A program made the position numbers and the translations under genes. Positions 47,179-57,216 of a stretch of DNA of 64,000 bases are shown here, piece by piece. Under the pieces are notes generated by a model, which saw only the letters and a list, made by a program, of their open reading frames with translations, ran no database searches and was not told where the DNA came from. Every line of letters begins with the position of its first letter. Positions within the stretch are counted from its first letter, which is position 1. The stretch covers positions 3,541,879-3,605,878 of the forward strand of contig LT599017.1 in NCBI GenBank assembly GCA_900079765.1, in the 5' to 3' direction. The DNA comes from an uncultured Eubacteriales bacterium. Its GTDB lineage: Bacteria; Bacillota; Clostridia; Oscillospirales; Oscillospiraceae.

Positions 47179-48495
47179 CTATTCGTACCTCGCATTGATA
47201 TTTGCGTTGATGTCCTTGATGATCTCGTTAACCTCTGCATTCTGCTTGATCAGAGACTCAATGCGTCCGATGGAGTGCATGATGGTGGTGTGATCCCGCT
47301 TGTCGAATTCCTTGCCGATCTCGGTGAGGGAGAGGTTGGTCATGTTGCGGATGATATAAATGGCGATCTGCCGGGCCAGCACGGTGTCCTTGGTGCGGCC
47401 CTGGCCCCGGAGGGACTCATTTTCAATGTTATAGTACTTGCAAACCTCTTCAATAATGACGTCGGCGGAGGGGAGAAATTCGGCCTTCTCCTTGAACATA
47501 TCCCGCACTGCCCGGATGACGGTATCAACGTCCACGCTCTCGCCCATCAGTTCCTGAAAGGCCAGAATTTTGTTGACTGTACCCTCAATCTGCCGGACGT
47601 TGGAGGTAATGTTGTCCGCAATATACTGGAGCACAGGGTCGGGCAGATTCATGCCCCGACGGATGGCTTTGTTCTTAATGATGGCTACCCGCGTCTCATA
47701 GTCGGGGGGCTGGATGTCCACCGGCAGGCCCCACTCAAAGCGGGTCTTTAGCCGGTCGTCCAGACGCTGCATCTCCTTTGGGGGCCGGTCAGCGGTGAAG
47801 ACGATCTGGTGTCCGGCCTCATAGAGAGTGTTGAAGGTGTGGAACATCTCCTCCTGGGAGATGTCTTTTCCGGCGATAAACTGCACGTCATCCATCAGAA
47901 GAATGTTGGCCGAGCGATACTTCTCCCGGAACTCCTGATTTCGCCCGGTCTGGATGGCCTGCACCAGCTCGTTGGTAAAGCTGTCACCCTTAATGTAGAC
48001 TACGTTGAAGTGTGGGTGGGTCTGGTGGATGGAGTGGGCGATGGCATAGAGCAGATGCGTCTTCCCGAGGCCGGACTGCCCATAGATGAAGAGGGGGTTA
48101 TAGCTCTTGCCTGGCCGCTCGGCCACCGAAAGTGCTGCTGCATGGGCGAATTTGTTGGATGAGCCCACCACGAACCGGTCGAAGGTGTACTCCTCGGTCC
48201 CCGGCATAAATGAATTGTCGGGCGCCTTGGCGGAAAACCTTTCCAACTCCCCTTCCCCCAGTACAAGCACCTGGAAGTCGGCAGAGAAAAGCTCCCGCAG
48301 GGCCTTCTGGATGGCAGGGACGTAGCGGGAGTTGATAATGTCCCGCTTGAAGTTGGTGGGGGTGTGGAGGACAAATCGGTCCTCCTCCAGAGCAACGGCC
48401 ACCGCATCATCAAACCAGGTGTTGATGGTGGTAGCCGTCATATCATTCTCCATGAGAGAAAGGATTTTTGCCCAGATATCGGCCGGAGAATTCAA
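47179..48495 (-). CDS. dnaA: Chromosomal replication initiator DnaA
   Basis: A 438-residue AAA+ initiator. Domain I is at the N terminus (ATTINTWFDDA). The AAA+ core starts at about residue 104 (YTFDRFVVGSSNKFAHAAA), with Walker A GQSGLGKTH, Walker B LLMDDVQF and a sensor region VFTADRPPKE. Domain IV has LTEIGKEFDKRDHTTIMHSI for box binding. Start assigned to TTG (48495) after AGGGGATG; the next in-frame ATG would delete domain I residues. It opens oriC and is transcribed towards dnaN. Confidence 0.98.
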   Translation of the reverse strand: MNSPADIWAKILSLMENDMTATTINTWFDDAVAVALEEDRFVLHTPTNFKRDIINSRYVPAIQKALRELFSADFQVLVLGEGELERFSAKAPDNSFMPGTEEYTFDRFVVGSSNKFAHAAALSVAERPGKSYNPLFIYGQSGLGKTHLLYAIAHSIHQTHPHFNVVYIKGDSFTNELVQAIQTGRNQEFREKYRSANILLMDDVQFIAGKDISQEEMFHTFNTLYEAGHQIVFTADRPPKEMQRLDDRLKTRFEWGLPVDIQPPDYETRVAIIKNKAIRRGMNLPDPVLQYIADNITSNVRQIEGTVNKILAFQELMGESVDVDTVIRAVRDMFKEKAEFLPSADVIIEEVCKYYNIENESLRGQGRTKDTVLARQIAIYIIRNMTNLSLTEIGKEFDKRDHTTIMHSIGRIESLIKQNAEVNEIIKDINANINARYE

Positions 48496-48534
48496 GGCTG
48501 CATCCCCTTTCTTTGCAAAAATTGTATCTTATTA

Positions 48535-48563
48535 ATTATACCAAAAAACGTCCCTCAGAGCAA
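48535..48563 (-). promoter_or_regulatory. dnaA promoter
   Basis: TTGCTC (48558-48563), 17 bases, perfect TATAAT (48535-48540), about 40 bases upstream of the TTG start. Confidence 0.75.
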
Positions 48564-48679
48564 CGCTTTTTCCCCAGATACCTTTATAAATAATAAGGGT
48601 TGTTTGTATAGATGAAAAAATTGACCACAAGATATAGTATAGGAAGGAAAAACTCTTGAAAAACCAATGAAAATTAAGG

Positions 48680-48709
48680 TTGACAGGGCTTTTGTTCATC
48701 CTGTATAAT
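48680..48709 (+). promoter_or_regulatory. rpmH promoter
   Basis: Perfect TTGACA (48680-48685) and TATAAT (48704-48709) with an 18-base spacer, leaving a leader of about 120 bases before rpmH. Confidence 0.85.
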
Positions 48710-48838
48710 ACCATTTGCGCCTATATCGGTTTTTGCTGTAAAGGCGTAATGGTTGTCAACCGCGGCCGTAAACGGTCGTTGTGGTGGGCGTGTCCCTCTC
48801 CGGGCCGCGCCGGAAGAACGAACAGGAGGTGTACAACA

Positions 48839-48973
48839 ATGGTTCGTACCTATCAGCCCAAAAAGCGTCAGCGTTCCAAGGAGCACGGGTTCCGCAAGAG
48901 AATGAGAACTGCCAATGGCCGTAAGGTCCTGGCCCGCCGCCGTGCGAAGGGCCGCGCCCGCCTCTCCCACTAA
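48839..48973 (+). CDS. rpmH: 50S ribosomal protein L34
   Basis: A 44-residue, highly basic protein with the L34 signature [16 protein letters not shown] and a C-terminal [12 protein letters not shown]. The ATG is preceded by AGGAGGTG. It starts the plus-strand block rpmH-rnpA-yidD-yidC-jag. Confidence 0.98.
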   Translation: MVRTYQPKKRQRSKEHGFRKRMRTANGRKVLARRRAKGRARLSH

Positions 48974-49129
48974 GATGGCGGACAACAAGCAAATAGGGCT
49001 TTTTTGAGGGGCGGAGGAGTGTATACCTTCCGCCCCCGCGTAGCATACGCAGAAGCGCGAGCGTAGGCGACCCAGCCATGCGCCCTACGTGAGCGTGACA
49101 TCGAAAATCTACTCCTTGGGGTATCACCT

Positions 49130-49483
49130 ATGGAACACACGGTTTCCCTCAAACTAAATCATGAGTTCCGCAGGCTCTATGCTAAGGGGAAGAGCGCCGC
49201 GGCCCCTACGCTGGCCCTCTATTGCCGGAAGAACAACCGCGGATATACCCGCCTGGGATTTACCGTGGGGGTTAAGCTGGGACACGCCGTAGTCCGCAAC
49301 CGGGTCCGCCGTCGGCTGAAGGAGGCTTACCGCACCAACGAGAGCCGATTTCTCCCGGGGTACGACATCGTGGTAGTAGGCCGCACCCGGGCCGTCCACG
49401 CCAAGTACCGGGAGATCGAGCGCCATCTCCTTCAAACGGCGGACAAGCTGGGCCTTTTGGCAGAGCCGGAGAACAGGGCATGA
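49130..49483 (+). CDS. rnpA: Ribonuclease P protein component
   Basis: A 117-residue basic protein starting near [16 protein letters not shown], with the RNR signature [15 protein letters not shown] and a following [10 protein letters not shown]. It assists the RNA subunit in tRNA 5' processing. A hairpin (GGGGCGGA/TCCGCCCC near 49015-49043) lies between rpmH and rnpA and may lower readthrough. Its stop overlaps the yidD start (ATGA). Confidence 0.96.
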   Translation: MEHTVSLKLNHEFRRLYAKGKSAAAPTLALYCRKNNRGYTRLGFTVGVKLGHAVVRNRVRRRLKEAYRTNESRFLPGYDIVVVGRTRAVHAKYREIERHLLQTADKLGLLAEPENRA

Positions 49484-49698
49484 AAAAGCTCTTTCTGCTC
49501 CTCATCCGAGGGTACCGCCGGTATATTTCCCCTTTGCGACCACCCTCCTGCCGCTTTATCCCCACCTGTTCGGCCTATGCGCTGGAGGCGGTGGAGAAGT
49601 ACGGCGCAGCAAAGGGCGGCTGGCTCGCGTTCAAGCGGATTTTGAAATGTCAGCCCTTCCACCGCCAGAAGTCCATTGAGTACGACCCCGTCCCCTGA
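49480..49698 (+). CDS. yidD: Membrane insertion efficiency factor YidD
   Basis: A 72-residue protein with the family hallmark [20 protein letters not shown], then [16 protein letters not shown]. It is believed to help YidC-dependent insertion. It is translationally coupled to rnpA (4-base overlap) and lies 58 bases before yidC, the standard order. Confidence 0.96.
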   Translation: MKKLFLLLIRGYRRYISPLRPPSCRFIPTCSAYALEAVEKYGAAKGGWLAFKRILKCQPFHRQKSIEYDPVP

Positions 49699-49756
49699 GC
49701 GGACGGCTACCGCCTTACCCTGAAAGCCCCTAATTACGTATTCGGAGGCAAGTTTC

Positions 49757-50932
49757 ATGGCAGCTATCATGCAGATTGTTCTGACACCCTTTTCCTGGCT
49801 GATCACGGTCTTTAACGACCTCTTCGGCAACTACGGCGCCGCCCTCATCCTTTTCGCCCTACTGGTTAAGCTCATTCTCTTTCCCCTCTCCATCAAAGGC
49901 AAGCGGAGCATGATCCAGACGAACGCCCTCTCCGCCAAGATGAACAAGCTTCAAAAGATGTACGGCAACAACAAGGAGAAGTACAACCTGGAGGTCCAGA
50001 AACTCTACGAGAAGGAGAATGTAAACCCCATGGGCGGCTGCCTGTGGAGTATGCTTCCTCTCCTCATCCTCCTGCCCTTGTACTATATCGTCCGTGAGCC
50101 CCTGACCTATATGATGGGACTCACCGCCGACCAGATCACCGCCCTCTTGGGCGCGCTGCCCACCACCGTAGCGCAGACCGGCGCGTACTACCAGCTCACC
50201 GCCGCAGACGTGCTGGCCCGCAGCTTCAGCGCTGTCGCGGCGAACCCCGCCGTGGCCGCCTTCAAGGATAGCCTTCTGGAGCTCAACTTTGACTTCTTGG
50301 GCATCAACCTGGCCAGCACCCCCAACTGGAAATTCTGGACCGACGGAATCAGCTGGCCCAGCGTGGGACTTGCCCTCATGCCCATCATCTCCGCGGGCAC
50401 CAGTTTCCTCTTCTCCTTCATTTCGATGAAAACCAACGCCATCAACCAGCAGAGTGCCCAGGCTACCAACTCCACTACGAAGAGCATGATGTTCATGAGC
50501 CCCATCATCTCCTTGTGGATCGGCTTTGCCATGCCTGCCTCCATGTCGATTTACTGGATCGCCCAGAACATCTTCTCCCTCCTCCAGGAATATCTGGCCG
50601 GAAAGATACTCAAGAAAGACTATGAGAAGGCGGCCGAGGATGCCAAGCGCCGTGAGGAGGAGGAGAAGGAAGAGGAGAAGCGCCAGCGCGAAATCGAGCG
50701 CTCCGAGCGCTCCAAGCGCATTGAGGAGTCTAAGAACAAGAAAAAGGCCCCCAAGAAGGAGGAGGACGACAAAATCCCCGCGTCCGTCAAGGAGGCCAGC
50801 CGCGTGGGTATCCGCGCCTACGCCCGGGGCCGCGCTTACGACCCACTCCGGTTCAGCTCCGACGGAGCCGCCCCCGCGCCTGTTGAATCTGAGGCCATAT
50901 CTGAGGAGAAGCAGGAAACTGAGGAGAAGTAA
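49757..50932 (+). CDS. yidC: Membrane protein insertase YidC/OxaA
   Basis: A 391-residue insertase of the Gram-positive type (SpoIIIJ-like). Five membrane segments are visible, with the conserved cytoplasmic hairpin MNKLQKMYGNNKEKYNLEVQ cut by the usual helix turn and the NPMGGCLWSMLPLLILLPLYY segment. The C-terminal tail (about 290-391) is long, lysine- and glutamate-rich and probably binds ribosomes. It inserts membrane proteins with or without Sec. Jag follows 35 bases later. Confidence 0.96.
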   Translation: MAAIMQIVLTPFSWLITVFNDLFGNYGAALILFALLVKLILFPLSIKGKRSMIQTNALSAKMNKLQKMYGNNKEKYNLEVQKLYEKENVNPMGGCLWSMLPLLILLPLYYIVREPLTYMMGLTADQITALLGALPTTVAQTGAYYQLTAADVLARSFSAVAANPAVAAFKDSLLELNFDFLGINLASTPNWKFWTDGISWPSVGLALMPIISAGTSFLFSFISMKTNAINQQSAQATNSTTKSMMFMSPIISLWIGFAMPASMSIYWIAQNIFSLLQEYLAGKILKKDYEKAAEDAKRREEEEKEEEKRQREIERSERSKRIEESKNKKKAPKKEEDDKIPASVKEASRVGIRAYARGRAYDPLRFSSDGAAPAPVESEAISEEKQETEEK

Positions 50933-50967
50933 GCCTTTATTCCGGATGAAAGGAATGACCATTTCTT

Positions 50968-51756
50968 ATGGAGAAATATCTTGAAATGACTGGTCGCACC
51001 GAAGACCTGGCCATTGAAGCCGCCCTTCAGAAACTGGGCCTGGACCGGGATGACGTGTCGGTGGAGATTCTGGAGCGCCCCAAGTCCGGGTTCCTGGGTA
51101 TCGGCGGCTCCCCCGCCAAGGTAAAGATCACCTATCAGGCCCCCGATGAGCCCGCGCCGGCCCCGGCTGCCCCGGTCAAGCCGACCCCGGCGGCGCCTAC
51201 CGCTCCCGTCAAAGCTGCCCCCCTGAAGGAGGCTGTCCCCGCAAAGCCCGCGCCCTCCCCCGTCAAGCTCACCACCCCAGTGGGGGAGGATGATGACCGG
51301 GCCTCCGCCATTACCGAATTTCTCACCGGCCTTATGGCTCATATGGGCGTGGATGCCACGCCACAGGTGGCCCTGGGGGAGGAGAACACCTATGAGGTGG
51401 AGCTGGTTGGGCAGAGCCTTGGGGCCTTGATCGGCCGCCGAGGGGAGACCCTGGACGCGATCCAGCAGCTCACCAACTACTCCGTGAACCGGGGCCACGC
51501 CAAGCGCGTCCGGGTACACGTGGACGCGGAGCACTACCGCGCCAAGCGGGAGGAGAGCCTGGTGCGCCTGGCCGAGAAGGTAGCGGGTAAGGTGGTCAAA
51601 TACCGCCGCAACGTTACCCTGGAGCCCATGAATGCCTATGAGCGCCACGTCATCCACACCGCCCTTCAGGAGCACCCCGACGTGACCACCTATTCCACCG
51701 GCACCGAGCCCAACCGCCGCACCGTGGTCGCCTACAGTCAGGGCGAGCACCGGTAA
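50968..51756 (+). CDS. khpB: RNA-binding protein Jag/KhpB
   Basis: A 262-residue protein with all three Jag parts. The Jag-N domain (1-55) includes PKSGFLGIGGSPAKV. An Ala-Pro-rich linker covers about 60-110. The KH domain has IGRRGETLDAIQ, and the R3H domain is near the end (ERHVIHTAL...RRTVVAY). It partners KhpA in RNA binding that affects cell division and elongation. It normally precedes mnmE; here a serine recombinase gene on the opposite strand follows, and its terminator seems incomplete. Confidence 0.95.
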   Translation: MEKYLEMTGRTEDLAIEAALQKLGLDRDDVSVEILERPKSGFLGIGGSPAKVKITYQAPDEPAPAPAAPVKPTPAAPTAPVKAAPLKEAVPAKPAPSPVKLTTPVGEDDDRASAITEFLTGLMAHMGVDATPQVALGEENTYEVELVGQSLGALIGRRGETLDAIQQLTNYSVNRGHAKRVRVHVDAEHYRAKREESLVRLAEKVAGKVVKYRRNVTLEPMNAYERHVIHTALQEHPDVTTYSTGTEPNRRTVVAYSQGEHR

Positions 51757-51760
51757 AATA

Positions 51761-51774
51761 AAAAAGGACGCCGC
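51761..51774 (+). terminator. Left half of a terminator after jag (right half missing)
   Basis: AAAAAGGACGCCGC starts 5 bases after the jag stop and looks like the left arm of an A/T-flanked terminator, but no GCGGCGTCC follows within the next 80 bases. This fits a mobile element inserted into the loop or right arm. Confidence 0.4.
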
Positions 51775-51821
51775 ACCGTTTTGCCCCGTGTCAATAAGGA
51801 TGTTTTCAGTTTTTAAGAGTT

Positions 51822-51850
51822 GCCGTAGGATATCAAGTCCTACGGCTTTT
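51822..51850 (+). terminator. Hairpin at the left end of the element
   Basis: GCCGTAGGA/TCCTACGGC (9-bp perfect stem, 7-base loop) followed by TTTT on the plus strand. It lies next to the recombinase stop codon and may insulate the element from jag transcription. Confidence 0.65.
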
Positions 51851-51858
51851 CTCTTGAC

Positions 51859-53523
<1,665 letters not shown>

Positions 53524-53555
53524 TTACTCAGAATCGTTCTGCGCGTCCAGACATT

Positions 53556-53789
53556 TTATTCTTTCTTTTCTCTGTGCTCTATATCTTGTTCAATCAGGCG
53601 GGTAATTTTATCCTCCGCAGACAGTGCGGACTCTTCTTTGAAGTAAGAATTTACAAAGTATTTGACACCACCAATGACATAGCAAAGGGCCGGACGCTTG
53701 CCCGACTCTTCCTGTTCCCATGTACCTTTTTTGCTCTTAAACAAGCGGCATATTTCTTCAAAAAATAGCTTGATGCGGTTACAGTTCAT
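53556..53789 (-). CDS. Small protein of the mobilization cluster, hypothetical
   Basis: A 77-residue charged protein (MNCNRIKLFFEEICRLF start, IEQDIEHREKKE end) with no known domain. The ATG at 53789 overlaps the end of the relaxase gene and uses GAGGAGG within that gene as its ribosome binding site, nine bases upstream. It lies between relaxase and recombinase genes, so it is part of the element; a role in mobilization or excision control is only a guess. Confidence 0.6.
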   Translation of the reverse strand: MNCNRIKLFFEEICRLFKSKKGTWEQEESGKRPALCYVIGGVKYFVNSYFKEESALSAEDKITRLIEQDIEHREKKE

Positions 53790-54912
53790 ATTCATTTTCC
53801 TCCTCATATTCGATGTAATAGTTATGGTATGGTGCATTGTGCCGCTGCTCCTCCTGCCAGCGCAAAACTTCGTCAAGGGTATCCGCTATAGTAGCCAGAA
53901 GAAGCCCAGCTTGTTGGCTTTCTGCCTGTGCCTTTTCGTGTGCCTGCCGTGCTTTTTCCAGCATAGAATCCAGTGCCTTGCGGGAGAGGGCGATCTCAAT
54001 TTCCTGCTTCGTCAAGCCTTCAAAGGGAATATCCCGAAAATACATATCTTGATAGCGGTCAGGCGTATCTGGACAATGGAGCTGGCCCAGTTCCAATAAA
54101 ACCTCCTGCAATAGCTGCATATCACTGCCTCCGATTCTTGCAAGTGCAGTATTACAGTTCCATGTATTCTTGAAGTTCGCTATGCTGAAATCGCCGTAAG
54201 ACATCAACTTGCGGTTAGAGCATTTTCGTTCTTCCTTTAAGCCATATACACCAGCAGGAATGGTAAATAAAATGCTTTTTTCACTCACATCCGCATCTAT
54301 TCCAAGTCGTGCCATGCGGTGCATGAAGTCAGCGCTGTTGTGGCTAAGCGTAAGGTTATCTGCAATATCCTGTGCCAGCTGCCGTTTCCAGCTTGCTGTT
54401 TGGGTGTATTCACCATAGGAACGGTGTCCCTTTCTGCCATGAGCAATGACGGACAAGCCATGCTCCAAACAGAGTTCATCGGAAAGGGAACGTATTCGTT
54501 TCAAATCCTCTGGACTAGACTGCCATTTACAGCCGTTCTCATGACTAACGGAATTGATGATGTAATGGACATGCATATGCGGTTCATTGGTGTGCACCGC
54601 CATCACCACCTGAAAGCCGTGAAAGTGCTCATACCGTTTGATAAACTCCTGACCGATTTCATAAGCCAGTTCAGGCGTTACCTTGTCTCTTGGGTCAAAG
54701 CTCTGCACAAAGTGGGCATATTGCCGTCCTGTGTCCTTGTGAAAGGCATGTTTGGTGATAACCATCTGTTGGTATTCCTTGCCCTTTAGCAAGTCCTTGC
54801 AGTAGACCAGTGCGCCGTTCTGGGTCTTTCGGTCATCCTTGATATAGTCCAGCACCGCCCGCAGTCCTGCAAGGTTACCAACACGCACCTTAATCGGCTT
54901 GACTATCGCCAT
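53779..54912 (-). CDS. Relaxase / mobilization nuclease (MobA/VirD2-like)
   Basis: A 377-residue relaxase. The three-histidine metal motif is visible in HTNEPHMHVHYIINSV (near residue 115-130), and an upstream tyrosine-rich N-terminal part (near RAVLDYIKDD) could carry the nicking tyrosine. The C-terminal part is helical, with AQAESQQAGLLLA and a charged tail. It would nick oriT and lead DNA transfer. The ATG at 54912 is preferred because GGAGG lies eight bases upstream; it overlaps the mobC gene by 23 bases. Confidence 0.9.
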   Translation of the reverse strand: MAIVKPIKVRVGNLAGLRAVLDYIKDDRKTQNGALVYCKDLLKGKEYQQMVITKHAFHKDTGRQYAHFVQSFDPRDKVTPELAYEIGQEFIKRYEHFHGFQVVMAVHTNEPHMHVHYIINSVSHENGCKWQSSPEDLKRIRSLSDELCLEHGLSVIAHGRKGHRSYGEYTQTASWKRQLAQDIADNLTLSHNSADFMHRMARLGIDADVSEKSILFTIPAGVYGLKEERKCSNRKLMSYGDFSIANFKNTWNCNTALARIGGSDMQLLQEVLLELGQLHCPDTPDRYQDMYFRDIPFEGLTKQEIEIALSRKALDSMLEKARQAHEKAQAESQQAGLLLATIADTLDEVLRWQEEQRHNAPYHNYYIEYEEENEYEL

Positions 54913-55219
54913 TGTCATCACCTCCCAAAGCTGTATAAATACGTTCCAGAACATTGGAAAGCTGTATCTGCATTGCTTCAAGGTTCGGATTTTGCACCGC
55001 CCTCTGATGGCAAAGTACCGTAAGCTGGTTGAGATTATTGCCGATTTTATTCAGCTCATAGCTACATTTGTCCAGTCCTTTGGCGGTGCGGACTTCCTTT
55101 CCCAGCACGGCATGACGGCAAAAATCTGACATTCGGATACCTGATTTTTTGACCTTGGACTGTATCCGTTGTAGTTCATAATCCGATACCCGAAATAAAA
55201 TTCTATGGGTTCTGTTCAT
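54890..55219 (-). CDS. MobC-like relaxosome accessory protein
   Basis: A 109-residue basic protein: a ribbon-helix-helix-like N-terminal half (ILFRVSDYELQRIQSKVKKSGIRMSDFCRHAVLG) interrupted by the usual turn, and a C-terminal helix with ELNKIGNNLNQLTVLCHQ, the MobC/bacterial mobilization signature. It would bind oriT next to the relaxase. It directly precedes the relaxase gene and follows the palindrome-rich region. Confidence 0.88.
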   Translation of the reverse strand: MNRTHRILFRVSDYELQRIQSKVKKSGIRMSDFCRHAVLGKEVRTAKGLDKCSYELNKIGNNLNQLTVLCHQRAVQNPNLEAMQIQLSNVLERIYTALGGDDNGDSQAD

Positions 55220-55349
55220 GGTAGCACTCCTTCCTGAATTGGATTACAAGGGTGCAAAATCATCTGCGTTTTTCTCCCTCTGCGGAGCAGGAAAACTATC
55301 TGCGCACCGCAAGGGGCGAGGACGGATGTCCGACAGATAGGACGCTTGC

Positions 55350-55366
55350 CACACCCTTCGGGTGTG
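55350..55366. repeat. Small hairpin in the oriT region
   Basis: CACACCC-TTC-GGGTGTG, a perfect 7-bp stem with a 3-base loop, placed about 130 bases upstream of mobC. Relaxase recognition sites often contain such a hairpin. Confidence 0.5.
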
Positions 55367-55406
55367 AATTCGTCTTCGTTGTCTGACGCTCTCCGCAAAA
55401 AGAAAA

Positions 55407-55456
55407 GAGGGTAAGCGTGCAAAACTACCGTTTGGCAGTGCTGCACGCTTACCCTC
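55407..55456. repeat. Large inverted repeat, candidate oriT core
   Basis: GAGGGTAAGCGTGCA (55407-55421) and its exact complement (55442-55456) give 15-bp perfect arms around a 20-base loop. The arms lie about 190 bases upstream of the mobC start, the place expected for an oriT nick region. Confidence 0.6.
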
Positions 55457-55469
55457 AAATGGACACAAA

Positions 55470-55504
55470 AATAGCCCTGTGCGAAAAAATCACACAGAGC
55501 TATT
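55470..55504. terminator. Third palindrome, AATAGC..GCTATT
   Basis: AATAGC-C-CTGTG pairs with CACAG-A-GCTATT (one mismatch) around an A/T-rich loop. It could be a terminator or part of oriT. Confidence 0.4.
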
Positions 55505-55947
55505 CGGTTAAAATTCTATATTGCAAATGAACATACTATCCCCTTGGAACCGGCTGTTTCTTCTTAAAAATCCAACATTCATAAAAAATAATAAAAGCGT
55601 AATAAAAAGGTTTTCCAGTCCACAATGCCGATTTGCCGGTTACGCAAATCCCATAACAGCCGCCCCCGATTCTTTCTCAAATCAGGGTGATGCGTGTTGC
55701 CATCTTTCAGGCCTGCCGCCACAGCAGAAGTATCATGATTACGCACCGGGGTCGTTGCAATCCTGCTGTACCATACAGTAGTAACAGCCGCAAGGTGTAT
55801 CGCCGGAAATCAACTTCCGTCAGCGCCCTTCGGCTCGTCGCTCGCCCAATGCTCACGTTGCATTGCGGGATACGATGTTCATTTATCAAGGTTCAAAGAT
55901 ATGATATGATTTTATTTTACTGTAAGAATCAAAAAATGTAAAGAGTA

Positions 55948-56766
55948 TTACAGAAAATCCCCGTTTTCCTTCGACATAACCGGCACCACAATTCGCACCA
56001 GATTTTCTTCTGAATCCGCATCAAAATCTCCCTGCACATACAGCTCGCGGGGATAGCCGTATCCTTGTATTTCATGTTCGCTTATATATTTTTGCAGCTG
56101 CTCATAGGCGAAAACGCTGTTTTCGTAAGCGCCCCGATATATCAGTGAAAGCGCCCAGCATTCAGGGTAAATCACCGCGTCGGAGGGCGCTTTTTTTCTG
56201 TCTACGGAAATGCAGATGCACATGGGGATATTTTCGGTTTTAAAAAATTCGTCCGATAGGATATCTTCCGGAAATTCACAGAAATGATAAGAGGTAGCGG
56301 CAAAGGGAATCCTCCGATTGATGCAAGTTTCATAGGCGGCAATATAGGCGCTCAGCCCGTCTTCAATATCAGCGGCAACATAGTCTGTGCAAATGCAGAC
56401 CGTTTCCGGCAGGAAGATTTCCTCAATGGCATACTCGTCGGATTTTACAGCGCGGGCTTTCATCTCCGCAAGCATAAAATCAAGCTGCCGCTTTTGTTCC
56501 TCAAGAGCGGCGATTTTGCTCTCCGCCGAAAGTCCGCCGTTCAGATACTGCCCGATTTCGGGAAGAGACATGCCCACCTGACGCAAATCCAGTATGGTCT
56601 GCACCTTTGAGATCGCCCTGATGTCATAGTAACGGTAGCCGGAGGCAATGTCCGCCGTCGTGGGGGCCAACAACCCCAAATCCTCATAATTGAGTATCAT
56701 TTTGCGGGTGATGCCGCAGAGAAGCGCTACCTCCCCGATTTGAAACAAGCCCTCGTATTTTTTCAT
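55948..56766 (-). CDS. MerR-family regulator with GyrI/BmrR-like effector domain
   Basis: A 272-residue regulator. The MerR winged helix (about 6-75) contains FQIGEVALLCGITRKMILNYEDLGLL and YRYYDIRAISKVQTI. A coiled coil follows (about 85-118) and then an effector domain with YELYVQGDFD-like C-terminal strands. That architecture (BmrR type) senses small hydrophobic or cationic compounds. The ATG at 56766 follows GGAGGG. It is divergent from a promoter with an overlong 19-bp spacer, which is the type MerR proteins activate. The direct target would be the zinc-ribbon and giant surface-protein genes. Confidence 0.88.
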   Translation of the reverse strand: MKKYEGLFQIGEVALLCGITRKMILNYEDLGLLAPTTADIASGYRYYDIRAISKVQTILDLRQVGMSLPEIGQYLNGGLSAESKIAALEEQKRQLDFMLAEMKARAVKSDEYAIEEIFLPETVCICTDYVAADIEDGLSAYIAAYETCINRRIPFAATSYHFCEFPEDILSDEFFKTENIPMCICISVDRKKAPSDAVIYPECWALSLIYRGAYENSVFAYEQLQKYISEHEIQGYGYPRELYVQGDFDADSEENLVRIVVPVMSKENGDFL

Positions 56767-56796
56767 ACATCCCTCCAGAAAAATTTTCAAAACCTA

Positions 56797-56827
56797 TTGA
56801 CCCGTCCATCCATGGACGGTGTATGAT
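56797..56827 (+). promoter_or_regulatory. MerR-type promoter with 19-bp spacer and operator
   Basis: TTGACC (56797-56802), a 19-bp spacer and TATGAT (56822-56827). The inverted repeat CCGTCCAT/ATGGACGG (56802-56809, 56812-56819) fills the spacer. A normal spacer is 17; MerR proteins twist such promoters into shape on effector binding. Confidence 0.75.
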
Positions 56828-56879
56828 GAACCTATCATACCACAAAATGATACAGAATGCGACATATAGGAGGAACGAA

Positions 56880-57191
56880 ATGAAAATCAGCTTTTACCAG
56901 CATTGCGTTTCCACCGGGCGGGAATGGCTGCTGGAGCAATGGGATACCGTGAAAAACGGCGAAAATACGCCCCACAACGTTGCCAAAACCAGCAGCAGAC
57001 TCATCTGGTGGAAATGCGAGGTCTGCGGGCATTCGTGGCAGACCATGGCAGTTTCCCGCTCCAAGGGAACCGGCTGTCCCGAATGCAACCGGCGGCGGCT
57101 TGCGCAGAAGCGGCAAAGCCGTGAAAAAGCAAGGGAACGACCCCGCAGGCAGACAGCGCAGCCTGTTTCCGAACAGGCGCATGACAATTAG
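56880..57191 (+). CDS. Small zinc-ribbon protein (DUF4379-like)
   Basis: A 103-residue protein with a two-cysteine-pair zinc ribbon, WWKCEVCGHSWQ and GTGCPECNRRR (residues about 48-75), preceded by HNVAKTSSRL. The C-terminal 30 residues are Arg-rich. It follows AGGAGG by seven bases and lies 25 bases upstream of the giant gene on the same strand, so it is probably the first gene of the MerR-controlled operon. Nucleic-acid binding is likely, but its function is unknown. Confidence 0.75.
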   Translation: MKISFYQHCVSTGREWLLEQWDTVKNGENTPHNVAKTSSRLIWWKCEVCGHSWQTMAVSRSKGTGCPECNRRRLAQKRQSREKARERPRRQTAQPVSEQAHDN

Positions 57192-57216
57192 AAAGAACAC
57201 ATAGGAGGGATGCACT

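Larger units (their letters stand above)
48496..48838. other. Divergent region dnaA / rpmH
   Basis: These 343 bases contain the divergent dnaA and rpmH promoters. No TTATCCACA-type box is seen. A frame reading through to rpmH from 48680 starts inside the promoter and is not a gene. Confidence 0.6.
55220..55947. other. Non-coding region of the element with oriT-like palindromes and possible remnant
   Basis: A 728-base stretch. The half nearest mobC carries three palindromes (55350-55504) and is the likely oriT. The half nearest the MerR gene (about 55510-55900) shows a minus-strand frame (55707-55889) with no start context and no domain, possibly the decayed end of an older gene. I find no supported CDS. 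Confidence 0.5.

Noticed and set aside
55216..55458. A minus-strand frame upstream of mobC
   Set aside because: It is made of the palindromic oriT-like DNA and has no ribosome binding site or domain.
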